DNA of 5,606 nt from positions 1-5,606 of the forward strand of contig CAMLEL010000188.1 in the NCBI GenBank assembly GCA_946478935.1, written 5' to 3'. The position numbers were made by a program, and so were the translations under genes. A model generated the notes under the pieces. That model had not been told where the DNA came from. It saw nothing but the letters and a program-made list of their open reading frames with translations, and searched no databases. The stretch's first letter is position 1, and each line of letters begins with the position of its first letter. Shown one piece after another: positions 1-5,165 of the stretch. This stretch comes from an uncultured Armatimonadota bacterium. Its GTDB lineage: Bacteria; Armatimonadota; Fimbriimonadia; Fimbriimonadales; Fimbriimonadaceae.

Positions 1-1950
1 ATCCATCCTCTCCCGCGCGTCTTCGTTTTTGGCATCCGAAATCAGAATACAAAAGCTCTGGTGGGCGCCCCGTCCCACGCGACCGCGAAGCTGGTGCAAT
101 TGAGATAATCCGAAGCGGTTGGCATCTTCGATTACCATCACGCTTGCATTCGGTACGTCGACCCCAACTTCGATAACCGTCGTGCTGACAAGGATATCCA
201 GCTCATGCTTTCTAAACTGGTCCATCACGGTCTCTTTTTCGACGGGCTTCATTTGACCGTGCAGAAGTCCCACCCGCTTATCGGAGAAGGGTCCCTGGGT
301 CAGGCGGTAGGCAAGGTCCGTTGCCGCCTGTGCCTGCATTTTCTCGCTTTCATCAACTAAAGGGCAGACGAAGTACGCCTGTCGGCCCTCGTCGACCAAG
401 TTGCGGACGCTTTCATATATGGTCGCCCGCCCGGAATTGGCCTTTGCATGGGTCTTGATAGGTTTCCTACCGGGTGGAAGCTCATCGATCACGCTCAGTT
501 CCAAGTCTCCGTAGAGTGTCATGGTCAGGGTCCTTGGTATTGGTGTCGCGGTCATGACGAGAACGTCCGGATTGCCCATTCCCTTTTCTCGAAGTGCCGC
601 GCGCTGTAATACACCAAACCGGTGCTGCTCGTCGATTACCGCTAATCCCAGCCTGTCAAACTCCACGCCTTCTTGGATCAACGCGTGAGTTCCAACGGCG
701 ACTTGGGCGACTCCCGTCCGCGTCGTCTCCATTGCCCTCTTTCGGTCCCGAGAATTTTGCTTTCCAAGCAGCAATGCGACCTCGATTCCAAGGGGTTCGA
801 AAAGCCTCCGGATATTGTAATAGTGTTGTTCAGCCAAGATCTCAGTCGGCGCCATCAACGCTGCCTGGTATCCAGCTCGAACGGCGGCCAGGATCGCGCA
901 AGCGGCCACCGCTGTTTTTCCTGAGCCGACATCACCTTGAACAAGCCGATTCATCGGATGCGGCTGTGCCATATCCGCCCAAATCTCGCCGATGACCCGC
1001 TTCTGGGCGCCAGTCAGTTCGAATGGCAGCATCGCGTGGATTTGATCCCAGAGTGGCACGCCATCCCGCTTTGATTGCAGTTGCGAATCGAAGAGATGGG
1101 CATCCCGCCGTTCTTTAACCACCAGGGCACGCTTCCCGACGGTTGCGGAGTCGTGAGATCCGTCTACGGTCCGAACCGGTGGGACTTCACCATTGATCAA
1201 CTGCTCAATTGGAAATGCGATCCCAAGTTCTTGTTGCGTTTCGGCACGCTTCATGGCGAGGCTTACTTGCAGGTAGAAGAACTCTTCGAACACTAAACGG
1301 CGGCGGGCCTGCAGTCTAAACTCGTCCGAACTTGGCGCATGAATTTCGCGAAGGCTCCATCGTAGCGGCCGAAGCATTTCGGCTTTGAGGATCGCCGGAG
1401 GAAGGGGATCGACCGCCGAGTTCAAATAGCCGTCCAAGGCGGCACGAGCCGCCCGACGAATGAGCTTTTGCGGCAAGCCCTCCGTGGCTGGATAGACCGG
1501 GACGATCCGAGCGAAGTCGGCGGCGTCCTCCTCATCCTCGATCAGTTCATATTCCGGACTACTGATCTCGCATCCGTATTCCGCATCTTTGGCCAATCCA
1601 TAGGCCACAATCTCGCTACGGTATTGGTCGAGCTTGCGAGCAATCCATGGCTGGTTGAACCATGTCAGGGCGACCGTGCCCGTCGAATCGTCCACCAACG
1701 CCTTCACAATAACCCTGCCGCCCCTGATCGGGCGAGATGAGACGGAACGCACGGTCCCACGGATCGTAGCGAACTGGCCAGGACGCAGAAATTTGATGGG
1801 CGGGATCTTGGTTCGATCCTCATATCGGCGTGGCAGGTGATACAGCAGGTCGCCAACGGTGGTGATTCCCAGTTTGCCAAACAGCGGCGCGAGCTTGGGT
1901 CCAACGCCTTTGAGCCATTGGACTTCCGTTTCCAGGGAGCGATCGACCAT
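1..1950 (-). CDS. recG: ATP-dependent DNA helicase RecG (3' end outside window)
   Basis: RecG is a superfamily 2 helicase that remodels stalled replication forks and branch-migrates Holliday junctions. The minus-strand frame stays open for 650 codons from the ATG at 1950-1948 and has no stop before the left edge. The N-terminal part contains the wedge-domain start (LKGVGPKLAPLFGKLGI, then HLPRRYEDR near residues 42-50). Helicase motifs follow in order: Walker A GDVGSGKT at 339-346 (Lys345), the DEQH box at 440-443 followed by RFGV, MTATPIPRT at 466-474, STTVIEVGVDVPNA near 590-604, and motif VI QLHQLRGRVGRG at 617-628. All these motifs are intact. RecG proteins are usually about 690-750 residues, so roughly 40-100 residues are missing on the left. 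A TTG two codons upstream is an alternative start; ATG is preferred because it lies where the family begins. No Shine-Dalgarno is visible. It is divergent from the atp operon and functionally unrelated to it. Confidence 0.97.
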   Translation of the reverse strand, partial: MVDRSLETEVQWLKGVGPKLAPLFGKLGITTVGDLLYHLPRRYEDRTKIPPIKFLRPGQFATIRGTVRSVSSRPIRGGRVIVKALVDDSTGTVALTWFNQPWIARKLDQYRSEIVAYGLAKDAEYGCEISSPEYELIEDEEDAADFARIVPVYPATEGLPQKLIRRAARAALDGYLNSAVDPLPPAILKAEMLRPLRWSLREIHAPSSDEFRLQARRRLVFEEFFYLQVSLAMKRAETQQELGIAFPIEQLINGEVPPVRTVDGSHDSATVGKRALVVKERRDAHLFDSQLQSKRDGVPLWDQIHAMLPFELTGAQKRVIGEIWADMAQPHPMNRLVQGDVGSGKTAVAACAILAAVRAGYQAALMAPTEILAEQHYYNIRRLFEPLGIEVALLLGKQNSRDRKRAMETTRTGVAQVAVGTHALIQEGVEFDRLGLAVIDEQHRFGVLQRAALREKGMGNPDVLVMTATPIPRTLTMTLYGDLELSVIDELPPGRKPIKTHAKANSGRATIYESVRNLVDEGRQAYFVCPLVDESEKMQAQAATDLAYRLTQGPFSDKRVGLLHGQMKPVEKETVMDQFRKHELDILVSTTVIEVGVDVPNASVMVIEDANRFGLSQLHQLRGRVGRGAHQSFCILISDAKNEDARERMD

Positions 1951-1957
1951 CGTCAAT

Positions 1958-1990
1958 AGAATACTAGACGAATGTGCGCGATTTTCGCAA
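1958..1990 (-). promoter_or_regulatory. Candidate recG promoter giving a leaderless or very short leader mRNA
   Basis: Read on the minus strand, TTGCGA (1990-1985) is separated by 18 bases from TAGTAT (1966-1961). A second overlapping -10-like hexamer, TATTCT, lies at 1963-1958. A start site six to seven bases after either hexamer would fall at about 1954-1950, on or just before the recG ATG. Each hexamer matches the sigma-70 consensus at four of six bases or close to it. The call is inference from spacing and position; there is no transcript evidence. Confidence 0.45.
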
Positions 1991-2019
1991 GAATTCCGGT
2001 TGGATAAGTCCGACGGAAT

Positions 2020-2039
2020 GGGACTCGGGCCCTCGTCCC
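2020..2039. repeat. Imperfect 20-base palindrome upstream of the atp operon -10
   Basis: The left arm GGGAC (2020-2024) pairs with the right arm GTCCC (2035-2039) around a central GGGCCC (2027-2032). Eight of the ten symmetric pairs match; only the TC/TC positions flanking the centre do not. It occupies the expected -35/spacer zone of the atp promoter, two bases upstream of the -10. A dimeric regulator site is one possibility. Chance in GC-rich sequence is another. Confidence 0.4.
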
Positions 2040-2041
2040 GC

Positions 2042-2047
2042 TATACT
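2042..2047 (+). promoter_or_regulatory. Candidate -10 element of the atp operon promoter
   Basis: TATACT matches the TATAAT consensus at five of six positions and ends nine bases before the ATG at 2057. Transcription starting about seven bases downstream would give a leader of only two or three bases. No good -35 is seen at 16-18 bases upstream: the sequence there is ATGGGAC, part of the palindrome. This is the best sigma-70-like element in the divergent gap on the plus strand. Confidence 0.5.
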
Positions 2048-2056
2048 TCATCGAGG

Positions 2057-2497
2057 ATGACCGATAACGACAAGTTTATCGATGAAGACGACTTGGATCG
2101 CCGCATCCGAGAACTTGGATTGGACGCCGATGGAGACGAGATCTCGGCTGAGGTCGAGAGCGCGAAGGCGAAGGGCGACAAAATCGACGACGAGTTTGCC
2201 AGCCGACTGAAAGCGCTTGAGGATCGAGCTCACGCTCAGAAACAGATTCGCGAGAACAAAAAGCGTGAAGAGAACCGCCGAATGGAAAGTGACCGGGACA
2301 GCGCCCGGGGTTTGGGCGTGGGCCTCAGCATCGCATACACATTGATTGGCCTTCCGCTCCTCGGGCTGGCGATCGGCTGGTATTTGGATTCAGGTTCTGG
2401 CGGTCAGACTTATAAAGGGATTGGTGCAGTCGCCGGGACAGCGCTCGGAATCGTCATGACGGTGATCTTGCTTTCGAGGGCCGACCGGCAACCGTGA
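2057..2497 (+). CDS. atpZ: AtpZ/AtpI-family F0 accessory membrane protein with long charged N-terminus
   Basis: This 146-residue protein opens the operon. The C-terminal part (about residues 85-142) resembles the ATPase gene 1 / AtpZ family: a glycine-rich first membrane helix (about 86-110) ending in GWYLD, a short GSGG-containing loop, then a second helix (about 119-140). Family members are small two-helix proteins encoded ahead of the F0 genes and linked to AtpI, with proposed roles in F0 assembly or divalent cation movement. Residues 1-84 are unusually polar, acidic at first and then rich in Lys, Arg and Glu with coiled-coil character from about 45 to 80. The open frame extends upstream to 1859, but that part runs antisense through the start of recG and across the promoter gap, so the ATG at 2057 is chosen. 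GAGG abuts the ATG with no spacing and is unlikely to work as a Shine-Dalgarno. The stop overlaps the atpI start by four bases. The symbol rests on family resemblance and position. Confidence 0.8.
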   Translation: MTDNDKFIDEDDLDRRIRELGLDADGDEISAEVESAKAKGDKIDDEFASRLKALEDRAHAQKQIRENKKREENRRMESDRDSARGLGVGLSIAYTLIGLPLLGLAIGWYLDSGSGGQTYKGIGAVAGTALGIVMTVILLSRADRQP

Positions 2498-2850
2498 ATC
2501 GCCTCTTCATCGCCTTTGCGGTGGGCGGAGTCCTCGCCCTCGTACTTTCCTATGTTTTCGGCGGCGTGCCGGGCCTCTACGGCATGTCCCTTGGCTTGGG
2601 CAGCACTGCCTTTAATTTCGTCGCGTTCCGATTTGCTCTCTGGGTCGTTGGTCGCACTGTTAAGGAAACGAAAACAATCGACACCGCAGGCATGTTTGGA
2701 GTCATGGCACTGTTCATCAAACTCCCTGTTTGGTGCATCAGCGCGGTGATCGCGCAAAAGGCGGGGGGAATGGTCCTAAACGGATTCTTGATAGGGTTGG
2801 GACTGGTATACTTGGCCGCAATAGGGTGGGTCATAGCGAAGAACCGCTAG
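2494..2850 (+). CDS. atpI: ATP synthase accessory protein AtpI-like, four membrane helices
   Basis: The protein has 118 residues and is hydrophobic almost throughout, with four predicted membrane helices at about 5-22, 29-52, 66-87 and 93-114 joined by short charged loops (for example GRTVKETKT at 53-61). Length, topology and position directly upstream of atpB fit the ATP synthase subunit I family, whose members help assemble the c ring or stabilise F0 and are not part of the finished rotor or stator. The GTG start at 2494 shares the four bases GTGA with the upstream stop, which points to translational coupling with the AtpZ-like gene. Sequence in this family is poorly conserved, so assignment relies on topology and synteny more than on a signature motif. 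Confidence 0.82.
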   Translation: MNRLFIAFAVGGVLALVLSYVFGGVPGLYGMSLGLGSTAFNFVAFRFALWVVGRTVKETKTIDTAGMFGVMALFIKLPVWCISAVIAQKAGGMVLNGFLIGLGLVYLAAIGWVIAKNR

Positions 2851-2867
2851 GGCCCACGCACTTGTAT

Positions 2868-3641
2868 ATGGGTGGATTCCTCTCGTCTTCAAACATGGTC
2901 CTCGCTGCGACCGATGAACACAAGGTAGAAGTCTCCTTCTTGGGCACGGCGATCTACACGTTCCTCGTTATTGGCATCATTTTTGCATTGCTTGCCTATG
3001 CCAAGAAAGGCATCAACGGACGGGTCTTCAAAAATCCGCTTACCCAGCTATCGGAGCAGCTGTATCTATTTATCGAGAATATGTGCGTAGGAATCATCGG
3101 TGCACACGGTCGGAAGTATGTTCCATTCATCGGGACCATCTGGCTCGTGATCTTCATCGGTAACCTGGTTGCGCTCTTCTTTGGGTTCTCACCTACGGCG
3201 AGCCTTGGCTTCAACCTTGGAATGGCAGTCGTCAGCATTGCCTACGTGCAGTACGAAGGCATCAAGACCAACGGATTCCTCGGCCATCTTTCTCACTTTG
3301 CCGGACCCAAGATGGGTATGGCCATGATCGGCATCAACATCCTGATCTTCGTGATTGAAATCGTTTCGGAGTTGATGAAGAACGCTTCGCTGAGTCTGCG
3401 ACTCTACGGAAACATCTTTGGCGGTGGTGAAGCGGTGCACGCCATGAACTTGCTCGGTGAGAAGTATTTAATCCCGGTCGGCGAGTTCCTCCTTCCCATC
3501 AAGCTGATGACGGTGGTCGTACAGGCGATGATCTTCTGCCTGCTCACCTGCGTCTATCTGTCGCTCGTCACCCAGCATCACGGAGACCATGACGAGCATC
3601 ACGAGGGGGACCATGGTCACCCCGTCCCGGCCCACGCCTGA
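2868..3641 (+). CDS. atpB: F0F1 ATP synthase subunit a
   Basis: Subunit a forms the two proton half-channels beside the c ring. The 257-residue product has five or six hydrophobic segments, beginning at about residue 24, and is close to the usual family length. The hallmark motif SLSLRLYGN at 174-182 contains the essential arginine (Arg178, equivalent to E. coli Arg210), with Asn182 conserved. The last helix carries VVVQAMIF with Gln219, matching E. coli Gln252, followed by LTCVYLSL. Oddities are an extra glycine between Arg178 and Glu188, PTAS in place of the common PTAD at 109-112, and a tail with eight histidines among residues 237-257. The frame is open from 2730, but that region overlaps atpI, so the ATG at 2868, 17 bases after the atpI stop, is used. 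The ATG at 2895 (residue 10) is an equally credible start; neither has a Shine-Dalgarno. Confidence 0.95.
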   Translation: MGGFLSSSNMVLAATDEHKVEVSFLGTAIYTFLVIGIIFALLAYAKKGINGRVFKNPLTQLSEQLYLFIENMCVGIIGAHGRKYVPFIGTIWLVIFIGNLVALFFGFSPTASLGFNLGMAVVSIAYVQYEGIKTNGFLGHLSHFAGPKMGMAMIGINILIFVIEIVSELMKNASLSLRLYGNIFGGGEAVHAMNLLGEKYLIPVGEFLLPIKLMTVVVQAMIFCLLTCVYLSLVTQHHGDHDEHHEGDHGHPVPAHA

Positions 3642-3684
3642 ACATTTTTTCAACTGCGACATCAAACAAGAAACTTAACCCTCT

Positions 3685-3690
3685 AGGAGA
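3685..3690 (+). promoter_or_regulatory. Shine-Dalgarno of atpE with A-rich spacer
   Basis: AGGAGA lies 13 bases before the atpE ATG, followed by an A-rich stretch with six consecutive A. This is one of only two clear Shine-Dalgarno sequences in the operon. An unstructured A-rich initiation region fits high translation of the c subunit, which is needed in many copies per enzyme. The spacing is longer than the usual five to nine bases. Confidence 0.65.
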
Positions 3691-3703
3691 ATCAAAAAAC
3701 ACA

Positions 3704-3901
3704 ATGAACGTAATTGGACTTGGAATCACCGCACTCGGCGTCGCTCTCGGCCTTGGCATGATCGGCTGGGCCGGTCTTCAGGGCATGTCCCGACAGCCCG
3801 AGGCCATCGGTAAGCTGCAGGTTGCGATGCTGATCGCGTTCGCGTTCGTCGAGCTCGTCTTCCTTCTGACGGTCTTCATCGGCGCTCCCAGCCTCAAGTA
3901 G
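3704..3901 (+). CDS. atpE: F0F1 ATP synthase subunit c (proteolipid)
   Basis: Subunit c forms the rotating membrane ring. The 65-residue protein is a helical hairpin. Helix 1 (about 3-27) carries the small-residue packing pattern GVALGLGMIG at 12-21. The cytosolic loop is RQPEA at 30-34, the universal contact with the central stalk. Helix 2 (about 38-60) holds the ion-binding carboxylate Glu50 in AFAFVELVF. Counting from the loop arginine, the positions that bind sodium in Ilyobacter-type rings (Gln in helix 1, Ser/Thr after the Glu) are Leu17 and Leu51, so proton coupling is predicted. The protein is shorter than the 70-90 residues common in the family; both helix ends are minimal and there is no leader. 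It is preceded by a 62-base gap with a Shine-Dalgarno and followed by a strong hairpin. Confidence 0.97.
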   Translation: MNVIGLGITALGVALGLGMIGWAGLQGMSRQPEAIGKLQVAMLIAFAFVELVFLLTVFIGAPSLK

Positions 3902-3910
3902 TCGATTTCC

Positions 3911-3936
3911 GGGCCGGGTTTACCCCGGCCCCTTTT
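3911..3936 (+). terminator. Hairpin with T run between atpE and atpF
   Basis: GGGCCGGG (3911-3918) and CCCGGCCC (3924-3931) form a perfect eight-base-pair all-GC stem with a five-base TTTAC loop, followed by C and four T. This has the form of an intrinsic terminator, with a short T run, so partial termination is more likely than complete. It begins nine bases after the atpE stop. Because atpF, atpH and atpA follow on the same strand, it may act as an attenuator, or it may protect an atpE-containing mRNA from 3' decay. Confidence 0.65.
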
Positions 3937-3947
3937 CCGTCTAAACT
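3919..3947 (+). promoter_or_regulatory. Possible internal promoter for atpF
   Basis: TTTACC (3919-3924, in the loop and first right-arm base of the hairpin) and TAAACT (3942-3947) are spaced by exactly 17 bases, each matching four of six consensus positions. Initiation about seven bases after the -10 would start a few bases before the atpF ATG at 3961, which lacks a Shine-Dalgarno. The matches are weak enough to arise by chance. Confidence 0.25.
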
Positions 3948-3960
3948 ATTCACTCGCAGA

Positions 3961-4578
3961 ATGAGCAACGAACCTAAGAAATCCGGCCCCCCTTTTATCC
4001 TCCTACTCATCATCGGCATCGTGCTGATGGCAGGCGGCTATTGGGTCTCATTGAACACGGTCGAACTTCGCCACACGCTTACTGAGAAAGGCATCCCGCT
4101 CGATCTTGGTATCACCGTTGCGGTTATCGGGGTATTCCTGATCCTCTTCCCCGTTCTTCAAAGCTTTTACTTCCGGCCGCTCTCGGACGCTATCAATGAG
4201 CGGACGAACGCACTCGAATCGACTTTCGGAGAGGCAGAGAGCCTTCGCTCCGAAATGACAAAAATGAAGAGCGATTACGAGCAGCGCTTGGCTGCCACCG
4301 AGGCGGAAGCACGTTCGCAAATCCAGGCTCAGATCAAGGAAGCTCAAGAACTCCGACAGAATCTGATGTCGGAAGCGAGTTCCAAGGCTGACGAGTTGGT
4401 CAAGCGCGCCCATCAGGAGATCGAAGCTGAGAAGCAGAAAGTGCTCGGCCAGCTTCGCGCTGAAGTGGTCAATCTCACCCTGACTGCCACCGAGCGGATT
4501 CTTGGCGAGAACATGGACAGCGAGAAGAACCGCAAGCTCGTTGCCGAGTTCATCGACAATGTCGAGGTGACCCACTAA
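3961..4578 (+). CDS. atpF: F0F1 ATP synthase subunit b with an extra N-terminal hydrophobic helix
   Basis: Subunit b is the peripheral stalk that ties F0 to delta and alpha. The 205-residue protein has a canonical b-type segment: a membrane helix at about 47-69, then FYFRPLSDAINERTNAL (69-85), then a long charged helix without prolines (about 75-190) rich in Glu, Lys, Gln and Ala, ending in a family-like segment with TATERILGENMD at 175-186. Unlike the usual single-helix b subunit of about 155-175 residues, it has an additional 46-residue N-terminal part with another hydrophobic segment (about 12-31) after the basic start MSNEPKKSG. Two helices would put both termini in the cytoplasm, which agrees with the lysines at the N-terminus. 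No clear Shine-Dalgarno precedes the ATG, and no other start before the canonical helix is obviously better. It follows the atpE hairpin and is directly adjacent to atpH. Confidence 0.93.
   Translation: MSNEPKKSGPPFILLLIIGIVLMAGGYWVSLNTVELRHTLTEKGIPLDLGITVAVIGVFLILFPVLQSFYFRPLSDAINERTNALESTFGEAESLRSEMTKMKSDYEQRLAATEAEARSQIQAQIKEAQELRQNLMSEASSKADELVKRAHQEIEAEKQKVLGQLRAEVVNLTLTATERILGENMDSEKNRKLVAEFIDNVEVTH
4564..4570 (+). promoter_or_regulatory. Shine-Dalgarno of atpH inside the end of atpF
   Basis: GAGGTGA lies within the last codons of atpF, eight bases before the atpH ATG. It is the best-placed ribosome binding site in the window and fixes the atpH start at 4579, immediately after the atpF TAA. 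Confidence 0.7.
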
Positions 4579-5133
4579 ATGCCGGATACCAAGGTCGCCC
4601 GCCGATACGCTACCGCGCTCTTTATCACCGCTCAAAAGAACGATGTGGTGAAAAGTGTGGAGGACGACCTGACGGCGATCTCCAGTCTCTTGGAGAACGA
4701 TCAGAAATTCAAAGACTTCATTCTCAGCCCACATGTGGGTCGTGAGGAGAAAATCCAAATTGCTGAAAAGCTCTTTTCGGACCGCGTCACCGCACTGACG
4801 ATGCAGGCTCTGCGCCTGATGCTGGTCAAGCGGCGCGAGAACGAAATTTCATTCGTCCGGAATGAGTTTGTGGCGATGCGCCGCGAACACGGCAGCGTGG
4901 CCTATGTTTTGGTGACCTCCGCAGAAGCCCTCGATGCCGATCAGAAAGACGGCATCGTGGCGAAACTCGCACAGCAGACCGGAAAGTCAGTCGAGGCGGA
5001 TTACCGCATCGACCCCCGTATGATTGGCGGCGTCAAGGTTCAGATTGGCGACTACGTCCTCGACGGCACCGTCCGCGGTTCCCTTCGCAGATTGAATGAG
5101 CGGCTGCGCCGCGACCTTTTGAAACAGAATTAA
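4579..5133 (+). CDS. atpH: F0F1 ATP synthase subunit delta (OSCP homologue)
   Basis: Delta sits on top of the F1 head and joins it to the b stalk. The 184-residue length is typical. The N-terminal helical domain begins with VARRYATALF (6-15), the classic start in which delta contacts the alpha N-terminus, and includes LSPHVGREEKIQIAEKLF (49-66). The C-terminal domain carries the family signature, IDPRMIGGVKVQIGDYVLDG at 144-163, followed by TVRGSLRRLNERL (164-176), which contacts subunit b. The gene starts directly after the atpF stop with no gap, has a well-spaced GAGGTGA, and ends 32 bases before atpA. The start is unambiguous and nothing appears truncated or shifted. Confidence 0.97.
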   Translation: MPDTKVARRYATALFITAQKNDVVKSVEDDLTAISSLLENDQKFKDFILSPHVGREEKIQIAEKLFSDRVTALTMQALRLMLVKRRENEISFVRNEFVAMRREHGSVAYVLVTSAEALDADQKDGIVAKLAQQTGKSVEADYRIDPRMIGGVKVQIGDYVLDGTVRGSLRRLNERLRRDLLKQN

Positions 5134-5165
5134 TCACGCACCAGCATCCTTTATCCGAGAAATCC

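Noticed and set aside
594..995. Plus-strand open frames opposite the recG helicase core
   Set aside because: recG motifs are intact on the other strand, and these frames encode Arg/Pro/Ser-rich sequence with no recognisable domain.
1859..2056. Upstream extension of the AtpZ-like frame by 66 codons
   Set aside because: It overlaps the recG start antisense and crosses the promoter gap; the peptide resembles no family, while the ATG at 2057 follows a good -10.
2730..2867. Upstream extension of the atpB frame by 46 codons
   Set aside because: It lies inside atpI in another frame and encodes Gly/Arg-rich sequence unlike any subunit a N-terminus.
3605..3650. Hairpin in the end of atpB (GGGG-GAC / GTC-A-CCCC around CATG) and the T6 run at 3645-3650 considered as a terminator
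   Set aside because: The stem has a bulge, lies within the His-tail codons, and ends 21 bases before the T run, so it lacks terminator geometry.
3704..3901. Sodium-coupled ATP synthase
   Set aside because: The c subunit has Leu17 and Leu51 where sodium-binding rings carry Gln and Ser/Thr; only the carboxylate Glu50 is present.
4048..4758. Long minus-strand open frame of 236 codons opposite atpF and atpH
   Set aside because: It is entirely antisense to two well-supported genes, and its composition (runs of Leu, His, Asp) is what reverse-reading a Glu/Ala/Lys-rich coiled coil yields. No promoter or ribosome site is visible.
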